Shown here piece after piece: positions 53,103-61,317 of a stretch of DNA of 64,000 nucleotides. Where the stretch lies: the NCBI GenBank assembly GCA_030536995.1, contig JAUNOY010000007.1, forward strand, positions 62,001 through 126,000. Direction: 5' to 3'. Below the pieces are notes generated by a model that was not told where the DNA came from, did no database searches, and saw only the letters and a program-made list of their open reading frames with translations. This DNA comes from Eubacteriales bacterium. Lineage in GTDB: Bacteria; Bacillota; Clostridia; Lachnospirales; Lachnospiraceae. The position numbers and the translations under genes were made by a program. How positions within the stretch are numbered: position 1 is the first letter of the stretch; the number at the start of each line of letters is the position of its first letter.

Positions 53103-54009
53103 CCTTGCCGCCTCCCAAAAGATTGATATAATAGCTTTCCAGACTTTCGTCCTTTTCCTGAATTTTCAGGATTTCGCATCCCCCGGAAGCCAGCTTCATT
53201 GTCAGTTCCGTCACAGAAATCTCTCCGAAAATATCGGCTTCTCTCTCAGAAAGAACCGCATATTCCATCCCCAGTTCATCCAGAACACGAACAAGGCTTT
53301 TGGTGTCGGAAACTGTCACATGCATACATTTGCGGCAGACTTTCTCCAGTTCGGAAGCGCTGATTTCCTTTATAACCTGTCCTTTGTCAATGAACCCGAA
53401 ATGGGTGGCAAGTCTGGACAGTTCATCCAGAATATGACTGGAGATCAGCACCGTAATTCCCTGTTCCCTGTTCAGTTTCAGAATCAGTTCTCTGATTTCC
53501 ACGATTCCCTGAGGGTCCAGCCCGTTTACAGGCTCATCCAGAATCAGGAAATCCGGATCTCCGGCAAGGGCAATGGCTATCCCCAGTCTCTGACGCATAC
53601 CAAGAGAAAAGTTTTTCGCCTTTTTTTTGCCTGTATACTCCAGGCCTACCAGTTTCAGAAGCCCGTCAATCCCCTCAAAAGACGGAAGTCCCAGAATCCG
53701 GTACTGCTCTTTCAGATTGTCCTCTGCCGTCATGTCAAGGTAAATAGAAGGTGTCTCAACTACTGCTCCGATGCGTCTCCTTTCCTCTGCAATCCCTTTT
53801 TGGCTGTTTTTCTGTCCGTAAATGGTGTATTCTCCTGCTGACGGCTCCTGAAGCCCGCAGACCAGACGGATAAGCGTGGTTTTGCCTGCGCCGTTTTTTC
53901 CAACAAAACCATAAATGCTTCCTTTTGGCACATTCATGGAAAGTCCGTTCAGAGCTTTGAAATTTCCGTATACCTTTTTCAGCGCATGTGTTCTTAATAC
54001 ATACTCCAT
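53095..54009 (-). CDS. ABC transporter ATP-binding protein
   Basis: The 304-residue ATPase has Walker A GKNGAGKTT (about 37-45), signature FSLGMRQRLGIA, Walker B FLILDEPVNGLDPQG and the SSHILDEL switch. A C-terminal domain follows, as in BcrA/NatA-like ATPases. It works with the permease encoded just downstream. Four direct repeats, a likely regulator site, precede it, so its transcription may be controlled by the adjacent response regulator. Confidence 0.95.
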   Translation of the reverse strand: MEYVLRTHALKKVYGNFKALNGLSMNVPKGSIYGFVGKNGAGKTTLIRLVCGLQEPSAGEYTIYGQKNSQKGIAEERRRIGAVVETPSIYLDMTAEDNLKEQYRILGLPSFEGIDGLLKLVGLEYTGKKKAKNFSLGMRQRLGIAIALAGDPDFLILDEPVNGLDPQGIVEIRELILKLNREQGITVLISSHILDELSRLATHFGFIDKGQVIKEISASELEKVCRKCMHVTVSDTKSLVRVLDELGMEYAVLSEREADIFGEISVTELTMKLASGGCEILKIQEKDESLESYYINLLGGGKDE

Positions 54010-54053
54010 CTTTTTTCCTCCTTTTCTTCTATACAGCTATCTTATCCTCACTC

Positions 54054-54095
54054 GGTAAAGGAAGCGGTAAAGAAAAAGGTAAAGATTTGGTAAAG
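54054..54095 (-). repeat. Four CTTTACC direct repeats, likely response-regulator operator
   Basis: On the minus strand, CTTTACC occurs at 54089-54095, 54078-54084, 54066-54072 and 54054-54060, with periods of 11, 12 and 12 nt, about one helical turn. The array fills the gap between the response regulator and the ABC genes. The last TTTACC could double as a -35 box, with TGTATA 18 nt on. Same-face repeats of this type are typical for OmpR-family dimers. Confidence 0.65.
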
Positions 54096-54097
54096 AT

Positions 54098-54763
54098 TTA
54101 TTCTGCTTTCATTTGAAAACCAATTCCCCAGACAGACGCAATATACTCCTTTTCCCCGATGTCCCGAAGTTTTTTTCTCAAATTACTGATGTGCATTTTC
54201 AGAGAGTTTTCCGTACAGTCCGGCGTATCCTCGCTGATTCGCTCCAGGAGCAGGGATTTCGTGATCACCTGGGCAGGATTCATCATCAGAAGCTTAAGGA
54301 TTGCAAATTCTGTTCTTGTCAGACGGATTTCTTTCCCGTTTATCTCGGCTTCATGTGTGTCCATGTGCAGGGACAGTTCTCCAAAGGTCAGAACTTTATT
54401 TTCCCCTGCGCCGGATGCTTTGCGAAACTGTACGGCAATCCGTGCAAGAAGCTCCTTTGTGTCAAAAGGCTTCGTAACATAGTCTGCAGCTCCCCCCATA
54501 AGAAGGTCTACCTTGTCTTCAATACCTGTTCTGGCACTGACTACAATTACAGGAATCCCCTTTATACGGGGCAAAACCTCTTCCCCTTTCAGTCCCGGAA
54601 GCATCAGATCAAGAAGCACCAAATCCGGCTTTTCTCCTGAAATGCAAAGAAGAGCCTCTGTTCCAGAGTATGCTCTGGCAACCGCATATCCTTCCTTTGT
54701 CAAAATTTCTTCCAGCATATCTCCGATATAAACATCGTCATCTATAATTAAAATTTTTTTCAA
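54098..54763 (-). CDS. OmpR-family response regulator
   Basis: The 221-residue regulator has a receiver domain (1-115) with acidic DDD at 8-10, phosphoacceptor Asp52 in LLDLMLPG and a conserved Lys in VTKPF. A winged-helix DNA-binding domain follows (about 125-221), with RLTRTEFAILKLL. It pairs with the kinase gene three positions downstream. The start overlaps the acetyltransferase stop by 4 nt. Confidence 0.95.
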   Translation of the reverse strand: MKKILIIDDDVYIGDMLEEILTKEGYAVARAYSGTEALLCISGEKPDLVLLDLMLPGLKGEEVLPRIKGIPVIVVSARTGIEDKVDLLMGGAADYVTKPFDTKELLARIAVQFRKASGAGENKVLTFGELSLHMDTHEAEINGKEIRLTRTEFAILKLLMMNPAQVITKSLLLERISEDTPDCTENSLKMHISNLRKKLRDIGEKEYIASVWGIGFQMKAE

Positions 54764-55347
54764 AGCAAATCCTCCTTTAATTCTGAAAAAGGAATAAACG
54801 GTTCAGGATTCTTTTTATGTTCTCCGATAGTTTTTTCCATCCATATGAGATTATACCAGTTTTCGAATTTGTAGCCGCATTTATGAAATTTTCCCACGAA
54901 CTGATAGCCAAGATGCGCGTGAAACTGTGCGCTGTTGAAATTCAGATGTTCATCCTCCGTATCCGGAACTGCAATGCAGGCATTTAAGTTTACAATGTTT
55001 TGTGCCTTTGAAATCTTTTCGATGGCATTATAAAGCATTTTGCCCACGCCCATCTTCGTGCCGGTTTCTTTTAGATATATGCTTGTCTCCACTGACCAGT
55101 CGCAGGCAGCGCGGCCGACAAACGCCCCTGTATAAGCATATCCCAGAATTTCTCCTTCTTTTTCTGCCACAAGATAAGGATATTTCTTCAGGGTACTGCG
55201 AATTCTCTCCCGAAATTCTTCAAGAGAGGGGACTTCATATTCAAATGTAATCGCTGTGTTTTTTATATACGGTGCATATACATCCAGAATCGCCTGTGCA
55301 TCCTCTTCTGACGCTCTCCGGATAAGCACTTTCTCTTTTATTTCCAT
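54760..55347 (-). CDS. GNAT family acetyltransferase (Pat/MnaT-like)
   Basis: The 195-residue protein has a GNAT fold resembling phosphinothricin acetyltransferase: IRRASEEDAQAILDVYAPYI at the start, a central YLVAEKEGEILGYAYTG, and a C-terminal FHAHLGYQFVGKFHKCGYKF. The acetyl-CoA loop (KMGVGKMLYNAI) is at about 98-109. The substrate is unknown; relatives acetylate methionine analogues or small amines. Its start overlaps the arsC stop by one base (TAATG). Confidence 0.88.
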   Translation of the reverse strand: MEIKEKVLIRRASEEDAQAILDVYAPYIKNTAITFEYEVPSLEEFRERIRSTLKKYPYLVAEKEGEILGYAYTGAFVGRAACDWSVETSIYLKETGTKMGVGKMLYNAIEKISKAQNIVNLNACIAVPDTEDEHLNFNSAQFHAHLGYQFVGKFHKCGYKFENWYNLIWMEKTIGEHKKNPEPFIPFSELKEDLL

Positions 55348-55835
55348 TATTCATCTCCTGTCTTTTTCTCAGTACAGTATACAATACCTGTCTTTGGCAA
55401 ACAAGAGGGGAGCTTTTGGATTTCTTTTCTCAGTCCCAGTATATTTCTTTCAATTTTTTTCACAATCTCAAGGAATTTCTCATCACTCTGCCCTGTTGGG
55501 TCTTCAAGTCCCCAATTTAAGTTCTGCTTTCCCGGGATATATGGGCAGACTACATTACATCCCATGGAAACTACAATATCAGCCTCCGGAATTTCCTCAA
55601 ACAGCTTGGAGTATTGGTCTTTTTCCATATCTATCCCATATTCCTGCTTCATCAGACGAACTGCATCCTGATTGATTTCAGGTTTTGTCTCTGTCCCCGC
55701 AGAGTAACAGTCGCAGATATCAGAAAGATATTTTTTCCCCAGAGCTTCTGCCATCTGACTGCGGCAGGAATTGTGCACACAGATAAAAGCAACCTTTGTC
55801 TTCGGGTGATTCTGGTATTCTTCTCTCATTTTCAT
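55347..55835 (-). CDS. arsC: Arsenate reductase / low-molecular-weight phosphatase family
   Basis: The 162-residue protein has the CX5R loop Cys19-VHNSC-Arg25 followed by SQMAEAL, and the SMGCNVVCPYIPG and ENWGLEDPTG-like (NLNWGLEDPTGQ) motifs of thioredoxin-coupled ArsC. No other ars gene (arsR, arsB) is nearby. A second ATG six bases downstream could be the start. Its tail beyond residue 140 is a short charged extension. Confidence 0.85.
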   Translation of the reverse strand: MKMREEYQNHPKTKVAFICVHNSCRSQMAEALGKKYLSDICDCYSAGTETKPEINQDAVRLMKQEYGIDMEKDQYSKLFEEIPEADIVVSMGCNVVCPYIPGKQNLNWGLEDPTGQSDEKFLEIVKKIERNILGLRKEIQKLPSCLPKTGIVYCTEKKTGDE

Positions 55836-55852
55836 TTCCTTCCTGTATTCTG

Positions 55853-56869
55853 TCAGTTTCTCTCTCCTTCATTGGCTTCCTCCATCACAATGTCTTCCGC
55901 CGGAAGTTCCTTTGTGAAAGAGACTCTTATTACAGCCTGAGGCCAATTCAGAGAAACCTTCGCGTGTTTTTCTTTTTTAACTGCCTCTTCTTCTACAATA
56001 TGAAGGAGTTCAGCCAGCATTTCTCGTGTAAGGTATCCTCCTCTCCAGTGAAAGGTCAGAGTCTTTCCTTTTTTGGCTGCCTGCAGCGCGCGTTTGCGGA
56101 CTTCCTCTTCTTTTGTGAAAGAAAGTTTTTTGATTTTATAATAAAAATGATCCCCGTCGCTGCACTTTGGCGTCTCATAGATCACCGGCTCATGGTCGCG
56201 GTATATCTGTTTATCAGAAAGCAGAAAATAGTCATAGCGCAGTTCCTCTGCTTTTCCCAGCGTATTGTCAAAGGTAGCGTCCACGTGATAATATTTTCCC
56301 TCAATCTTCACAACATTCCATGCATGACGGTATTTAATCCCCTTCTCGGGATTGTTGTCGCAAAGAGCTACAATACACCAGATATTCAGAGCATCGCACA
56401 GAATCTTTACTGTTTTTGCTATGCCTTCGCAAACACCTACTCCCAGTCCGAGAGGCCCTATAATCTCATGGGAGTAGGCTTTTTTCAGCTTGTCATACCG
56501 GACTGACTGGCAGATAAAGTCATGGATATAAAGAAGCTTATCCATCTCCTTTAACTCCTTTGCCGGACGTACAAGTTTTTCTATACGCGCATTCATATTT
56601 CTTCGGTGTTCCTGAATTTTCTTTTTATCAAAGAGGTATTCCGGTATCATTTCTGCGTTAGACGCATTTTTGTAAAATCTGTATTTATATGTCACGGAGT
56701 AGAACAGCTCCGGATGATCCATGCGCAGACAGAAATAAATATCTGCCAGTTCCTTCCCCTCCAAAAGCGGCACCTGAAAAGAGGAATTCAGATTCTGAAG
56801 TCCTGTCATCATTGCATGGTACGCACTCTGAGCGGGTTTGTTTAATCGATTATAATAATATGGTTCCAT
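55853..56869 (-). CDS. Transglutaminase-like domain protein
   Basis: The 338-residue protein has a papain-like transglutaminase triad: Cys147 in GVCEGIAKT, His182 in YRHAWNVV and Asp197 in YYHVDATFD. No signal peptide is seen, so it should be cytoplasmic. Such domains act as peptidases or crosslinkers in bacteria. The N-terminal 100 residues and C-terminal 100 residues did not match known domains by eye. It is 17 nt upstream of arsC. Confidence 0.82.
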   Translation of the reverse strand: MEPYYYNRLNKPAQSAYHAMMTGLQNLNSSFQVPLLEGKELADIYFCLRMDHPELFYSVTYKYRFYKNASNAEMIPEYLFDKKKIQEHRRNMNARIEKLVRPAKELKEMDKLLYIHDFICQSVRYDKLKKAYSHEIIGPLGLGVGVCEGIAKTVKILCDALNIWCIVALCDNNPEKGIKYRHAWNVVKIEGKYYHVDATFDNTLGKAEELRYDYFLLSDKQIYRDHEPVIYETPKCSDGDHFYYKIKKLSFTKEEEVRKRALQAAKKGKTLTFHWRGGYLTREMLAELLHIVEEEAVKKEKHAKVSLNWPQAVIRVSFTKELPAEDIVMEEANEGERN

Positions 56870-56923
56870 AATTTACATTTTATCCTGTTGTTTTGTATAT
56901 GTTTATTTCTTTGAAAAATAAGC

Positions 56924-57523
56924 TCAGCCCACTTTAAAAATCAAGATTTTCTCTCTTGGATTTTCTCCGGGAAAGAGGTCGCGGCAATCAATTTCATCCA
57001 GAAAATTCAGTTCTTCCACTGTCATCAGCCAGGAAACATATTCATCCTGAGGATAATAAAAAAACAGAAGAATCTCTCTGGGCGACTCATAATAAGATTC
57101 CCGGATACGTCCCATAACCCTGCGAAGAATCTCAATAGAAAAAGGATTGAAGAAATACAGTCTGTCCATCTCCTGAGGAATAACAAATTCTGCTGCATCT
57201 CTATGCACAAAGGACACTCTGGAAGCTAAAACTGCCCTGCTCCTGTTTTCTTCTGCCCTGTCAAAAATCCTTTTATCATATTCAATGCCTACTGAACGAC
57301 ATCTCGTCTGGTAAGACAGAAAGAAATCTACACGTCCCTTCCCGCATCCATAATCCGCCAGCACATTGTTTTTACGGATATAGCCGCTGTTTGCCAGCCT
57401 TTCCAGTACACTGTAAGGAGTCGGTTCATAAGGATAACGATACTGGTCTGAATTTGAGTCATCTCTTCCCAGCGTTTTAATCTGCAGTACTCTGTCCCAT
57501 CCGGCTTCCTTTTCCTGATTCAT
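56924..57523 (-). CDS. SAM-dependent methyltransferase, class I
   Basis: The 199-residue protein has motif I LADYGCGKGRVDFFL (about 55-69), then VGIEYDKRIFDRAEEN (motif II) and RLYFFNPFSIEIL (motif IV region). The substrate is unknown. The ATG at 57521-57523 overlaps the deformylase stop by 4 nt, with GGAGG ten bases upstream inside it. Confidence 0.85.
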   Translation of the reverse strand: MNQEKEAGWDRVLQIKTLGRDDSNSDQYRYPYEPTPYSVLERLANSGYIRKNNVLADYGCGKGRVDFFLSYQTRCRSVGIEYDKRIFDRAEENRSRAVLASRVSFVHRDAAEFVIPQEMDRLYFFNPFSIEILRRVMGRIRESYYESPREILLFFYYPQDEYVSWLMTVEELNFLDEIDCRDLFPGENPREKILIFKVG

Positions 57524-57930
57524 ATAATCACGCCCTCCAGATGATCGCATTCGTGAAGTATAATCTGTGCAGTCCAACCATGAAATTTACTTCTCTGCTT
57601 TTGAAAATTTATGTCTTCATATGCAACTTCTATTTCCTCATACCGGGTGCACGGACGCACGCCGGGAAGAGACAGACAGCCTTCCTCTGTCTTATATGCA
57701 CCTGATTTCTTCAAAATAACAGGATTGAACATAACGACATTCATGAATCCTACATTTACGGCAATAATTCTTTTTTTCACACCAATCATATTCGCAGCCA
57801 TTCCCACACATTCTTCCTCGTGAGCTTTCAGCGTATCCAGCAGGTCAATTGCCGTTTGCTTATCTTCTTTCCCCGCAGGTTCTGACTTTTGTTTCAGGAA
57901 CATTACATCCCTCATAATCGGTCTTATCAT
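57520..57930 (-). CDS. def: Peptide deformylase
   Basis: The 136-residue metalloenzyme has the three PDF motifs in variant form: GMAANMIGV (for GLAAPQIG), EEGCLSLPG (metal-binding Cys85) and LHECDHLEG (His126, Glu127, His130). Several Clostridia carry a short divergent PDF like this one beside a second conventional copy. It may be the accessory one, since the Pro and Gln of motif I are replaced. Confidence 0.9.
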   Translation of the reverse strand: MIRPIMRDVMFLKQKSEPAGKEDKQTAIDLLDTLKAHEEECVGMAANMIGVKKRIIAVNVGFMNVVMFNPVILKKSGAYKTEEGCLSLPGVRPCTRYEEIEVAYEDINFQKQRSKFHGWTAQIILHECDHLEGVII

Positions 57931-58433
57931 ACTTTCCCGTTCCTTTCTTCTGTTCTCAGGTATTCTTCTGCATCTTCTCTTTTCCTGAAAATATGCAGTT
58001 CCTTCTCTTTTTCATATTTTTTCAGAAGCTCATAAATCTTCGGCAGGCTGTCTCTGGGAAAATCCACAATAAATTGTCGAAATTCCAGGTCAAGCTCCGA
58101 TTCTATCCACGGCATATCCGGGCGCTCTTTCCCAATACGGGAGGATGCCCCTTCAAGACACAGCTCCAGCGGGTAATCCAGAAGAAAAACCGTATCACAT
58201 TCTTTCAGGCGCATTTCCAGTGTCCGAATATAATTTCCATCAAGAATCCATTGCTCCTTCTTCATAATTTCCTTTATTTTTCCATCAAATTCATCTCTGG
58301 AAATATTTGTTCCATCTGCCTTATGCCAGATCATATCCAGATAAAAAAGAGGCAGTCCTGTTTTCTCTTTTAATTTTCTCGCAAAGGTACTTTTCCCCGC
58401 GCCGGGACATCCAATGATAATCACTTTCTCCAT
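57927..58433 (-). CDS. P-loop kinase (topology-modulation / adenylate kinase-like)
   Basis: The 168-residue protein has the P-loop GCPGAGKST (8-16), LFYLDMIWHKADG and WILDGNYIRTLEMRL, the pattern of small FlaR/topology-modulation kinases in the P-loop NTPase fold. The substrate is unproven. The ATG at 58431-58433 is behind AAGGAG at six bases. It is first in the kinase-deformylase-methyltransferase group with 4-nt overlaps, and the mobile element is inserted just upstream of it. Confidence 0.85.
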   Translation of the reverse strand: MEKVIIIGCPGAGKSTFARKLKEKTGLPLFYLDMIWHKADGTNISRDEFDGKIKEIMKKEQWILDGNYIRTLEMRLKECDTVFLLDYPLELCLEGASSRIGKERPDMPWIESELDLEFRQFIVDFPRDSLPKIYELLKKYEKEKELHIFRKREDAEEYLRTEERNGKV

Positions 58434-58469
58434 AAATGTCTCCTTATTCCCCCATACCATATAGTAAAA

Positions 58470-58500
58470 CAGCGCCGGTAAACAAATATTACCTGCGCTG
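58470..58500. terminator. Terminator hairpin between the mobile element and the kinase operon
   Basis: CAGCGCCGGTAA and TTACCTGCGCTG form a 12-bp stem with one mismatch. GTTTTACT follows on the minus strand. It would stop integrase transcription from entering the kinase operon. Confidence 0.7.
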
Positions 58501-58656
58501 TTCTTTCACTGTACCTTGAAATTCTACTCATTTTCTACTTAGATGCAAAAATACCATATCCACATCTATTTATATAATCTCATACTTATTTCTGCACAAT
58601 ATTTATATCTACTTGAAAATGTTGGTTTTACGCTGTTTTCGCTATTTATCTTCTGA

Positions 58657-58682
58657 TTTACTCCATTTTTACTCCAAATTTA
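58657..58682 (+). repeat. Left TTTACTCCA repeats (candidate integrase arm sites)
   Basis: Two copies, TTTACTCCATTTTT at 58657-58670 and TTTACTCCAAATTTA at 58668-58682, overlap each other and the integrase stop codon. The same words recur at the right end in the same orientation. Confidence 0.6.
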
Positions 58683-59882
58683 AGCCAATATTTTCAGTTC
58701 AGCTACTTCTTCTTTTTTCTTCTCTTCTGAAACGTGAGTGTATAAATCGGTTGTCATTGCCAATGTTGAGTGACCTAAGAGTTTCTGCACTACCTGTTGG
58801 TCTACTCTATTTTCATAACACCTTGTAGCGTATGTATGTCGCAGAGTGTGACAGGTAAACAGTTCAAATATCTTCGGCTCTCTCTTTTCTTCCTTTGCCA
58901 GTTCAATCTCTATTACATTGATTTTTGCCACATAGTCTTTGATTGCGCTATTGACGTTGTAATAATAAACTGGCGAACCGTCCGAACAGGTAAATACCAA
59001 GTTTTGAAATTCTTTATGCTGTTTCCATATCGAGCGTTTCCACATCTTCTGTTCTGTCTGCTTTATCTTCTGATTTTGTAAAATCTCATACACTTCATCT
59101 GTCATAGGAATGACACGATTACTGGATATGGTTTTTGCAGTCGTATAGAAAAACTTTGAACCCTCTACGGGACTAGAAGCCTTTGAATAATGAATTGTCT
59201 TATTGATTGTAATTTCTCTTTTTTCAAAGTCACAATCTTCCCATTTTAGTCCCAGCACTTCTCCAATCCGACAGCCTGTTGTCACAGCAAATTTCAGAAC
59301 ATTGATGTGTATGTAGGAAGAAGCAAATGTAAAAAATTTCTCCTGTTCTTCTCTTGTTAATACACGTCTTTCTTTTTTCACTTCTTTTGGCATTTCCACG
59401 CCGATACAGGGATTTTTTCTGATGTATTCACTCAATACTGCTTTATCAAACATATCACTTAACATAAATCTGATATTCGATACTGTTCCATGTGCAAGAC
59501 CGCTGTCTATCAAGTCATTCAAAAACTTCTGAACGTGATATGTTTTAATGTCCTGCAAATACATCTTTCCGATAGAGTTCTTCACTCTTGAATTGTAGTA
59601 ACTGTGGTTTTTATATATCGTAGTCATTTTAACTGTTTTCTTCTTATACAACTCTGTCCACGTTACATACCATGCGTTTAAAGTGATACTTTCGCCATTG
59701 CCATTCAAACCATGTTCATCTTCATAAACCGCTTCTCGCAACTTCCGTTTTAATTCATTCAGTTTAAAATCATAAAGCGTTTTACGTTTCCCTGTTTTAC
59801 TTGTAAATCTTGCAATATAGCGTCCGTCTGCTCTCTGTGAAATTCCCTTACCGAGTTCTTTGCCTTTTAAATCTTTACCCAT
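58680..59882 (-). CDS. int: Tyrosine recombinase integrase (Tn916-type)
   Basis: The 400-residue integrase has an N-terminal arm-binding segment (about 1-65), a SAM-like core-binding domain (about 70-165) and a catalytic domain. The catalytic residues are Arg205 (TGCRIGEVLGLKW), His345-x-x-Arg348 (CHTLRHTYATR), His371 (LLGHSTLAMT) and Tyr381 (DLYTHV). AAAGGA lies eight bases before the ATG. It reads outward to the left end. The family drives integration of ICEs and mobilisable elements. Confidence 0.96.
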   Translation of the reverse strand: MGKDLKGKELGKGISQRADGRYIARFTSKTGKRKTLYDFKLNELKRKLREAVYEDEHGLNGNGESITLNAWYVTWTELYKKKTVKMTTIYKNHSYYNSRVKNSIGKMYLQDIKTYHVQKFLNDLIDSGLAHGTVSNIRFMLSDMFDKAVLSEYIRKNPCIGVEMPKEVKKERRVLTREEQEKFFTFASSYIHINVLKFAVTTGCRIGEVLGLKWEDCDFEKREITINKTIHYSKASSPVEGSKFFYTTAKTISSNRVIPMTDEVYEILQNQKIKQTEQKMWKRSIWKQHKEFQNLVFTCSDGSPVYYYNVNSAIKDYVAKINVIEIELAKEEKREPKIFELFTCHTLRHTYATRCYENRVDQQVVQKLLGHSTLAMTTDLYTHVSEEKKKEEVAELKILA

Positions 59883-59964
59883 ACCAACTTTCCTTTCTTC
59901 TACTGAAAGAAATATGGTAAAGTAAATATTTCAATTTTCATTATATCGACACCCCATTTTCTTT

Positions 59965-60144
59965 TCAAGCCCTTTTGCATTGATATTCTAGCCATTCATC
60001 AAGTAATTTCTTATTTGCATACAGCCGATTACCAATGCGTACCGTAAATCTATTTTTCGGATTGTTCAACAGTTCTCTTGCCTTTGTTTTTCCAATCCCC
60101 ATATACTCACAAAATTCATTTATATTTAGTAATGCTTTTTCGAT
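59965..60144 (-). CDS. xis: Excisionase-like small protein, apparent AUC start
   Basis: The 59-residue frame reads EKALLNINEFCEYMGIGKTK at the start, then RELLNNP, and ends VRIGNRLYANKKLLDEWL plus a basic tail. This is the winged-helix pattern of Tn916-type Xis and DNA-binding domain family 17 proteins. No ATG, GTG or TTG lies before the fold in frame; the only internal ATG (Met15) would cut it. AUC at 60142-60144 has GGGGG seven bases upstream, so an AUC start is proposed. It begins 4 nt after the MobT-type gene and lies 82 nt upstream of int. Confidence 0.75.
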   Translation of the reverse strand: MEKALLNINEFCEYMGIGKTKARELLNNPKNRFTVRIGNRLYANKKLLDEWLEYQCKRA

Positions 60145-60148
60145 ACGA

Positions 60149-61222
60149 TTACCCCCTTTCCTCTAATCTTCTTGCTTTTATATAATCATCATACAACTGC
60201 TTCTGTGTGATATTCATTTCTCCATTTGCCACAAGATTACCGATATAATCCCTTTTCTCTATCTTTCCAACCTCTGCAAACAGTTTCAAAGACGGAGCAA
60301 CATACTTTTCTAACCATTCCCACACCTTTTGCAGACTTTTCTTCTGTGGTTGCATGGTAAGTTTCACCTTGCCTATGTCTTTCATCAGTTCCGCCCATGC
60401 TTGATAAGTTGGATAAAGCCTTTTTCGTGTCGTCATGCTGTCTGTCGGCTTTTCTAAAAATCGTATTTTGCTGTTCAACACTTCCATTGCCAGTCCTGCC
60501 ACATCTCTATATCTCAATAATTCCTGTACTACACTTACCGCCATTTCCTGCCGAAATCTCAACTCATATCTATTCCAATTTTCGTCTAATTCTGTTCCAT
60601 ACTTTTTATTCTGTTCATATCCCTTTTCATAAAATACCAATCTCAAATTACTGACTGAACTGCCGAGATAAAGACTACCACCTTTACTCTGAAACACTTC
60701 TTCTTTCAGTTCTCCCGAGTCGTGAAAATCTATCTCCCTTAGTTTTGTGGAAAGCAATCCCTCTTTTGTCCGTACAATCAAATCGGGAATACTCAAATAC
60801 GGTTTTCTGTCGTCTATCGCCAAATCAATCCGAGGAAAATTGATGTGATACTGACAAACTCTGTTTAAGAAATCAAACCATGTTTCCTCATTGAGTTGTA
60901 AAAAATTCTCATAGTTGCGACAGCCTTTCCCACTCATCAAAATCTGAAAGCCTTGATACTGTGCGTTTCCTGTCGGCTTTAGCACCTTGATATTATCGAA
61001 GATTGCCACAACCTCATGTCCTGCAATCCCCTTTTCATAGCCCGTTACGGTCATAAGTTCCAAAGGTATTCTCAGTACATCTTCTATAACTGCTTCTAAC
61101 GGAACTTCCTTAACGGTTATCTGACACCAGTCTATCAAGGCACTTAATTCTTCTTTCTGTCGTATTACTCCCCTGTTAGTGTAGGGGAGTTCTGGAAGAA
61201 AACTTCCGCTTCTTTCTTCCAA
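60149..61222 (-). CDS. MobT/Rep_trans-type replication-initiation or relaxase protein
   Basis: The protein has about 357 residues. The N-terminal LIDWCQITV, the central FPRIDLAIDDRKPYL, and GGSLYLGSSVSNLRLVFYEKGYEQ match the Rep_trans family, which includes rolling-circle initiators and MobT relaxases of Tn916/ICESt3-like elements. The Tyr in VFYEK or a nearby Tyr may be catalytic, though this is inferred. A TTG at 61220-61222, ten bases after AGGAGG, is preferred to the TTG nine bases upstream that abuts it. Two hairpins directly upstream may be its oriT. Confidence 0.8.
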   Translation of the reverse strand: MEERSGSFLPELPYTNRGVIRQKEELSALIDWCQITVKEVPLEAVIEDVLRIPLELMTVTGYEKGIAGHEVVAIFDNIKVLKPTGNAQYQGFQILMSGKGCRNYENFLQLNEETWFDFLNRVCQYHINFPRIDLAIDDRKPYLSIPDLIVRTKEGLLSTKLREIDFHDSGELKEEVFQSKGGSLYLGSSVSNLRLVFYEKGYEQNKKYGTELDENWNRYELRFRQEMAVSVVQELLRYRDVAGLAMEVLNSKIRFLEKPTDSMTTRKRLYPTYQAWAELMKDIGKVKLTMQPQKKSLQKVWEWLEKYVAPSLKLFAEVGKIEKRDYIGNLVANGEMNITQKQLYDDYIKARRLEERG

Positions 61223-61243
61223 ATTTATCAAACCTCCTTATCT

Positions 61244-61304
61244 GCAATGGCGTTGCCATTGCCCTGCCCTCAACCTGCCGTTTGGTACGTCAGAACGAGG
61301 GCAG
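61244..61304. other. Paired inverted repeats, candidate oriT or replication origin
   Basis: GCAATGGC-GTT-GCCATTGC (61244-61262) is a perfect 8-bp hairpin. It is followed by CTGCCCTC (61264-61271) and its complement GAGGGCAG (61297-61304), enclosing an imperfect inner stem (CTGCCGT with ACGTCAG). The block is GC-rich in an AT-rich element and lies directly upstream of the MobT-type gene, where oriT is found in Tn916-like elements. The nick site is not identified. Confidence 0.5.
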
Positions 61305-61317
61305 GAACTTTGACCGC

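Noticed and set aside
55347-55835. Arsenic resistance operon
   Set aside because: Only the arsC-like gene is present; there is no arsR or efflux gene nearby.
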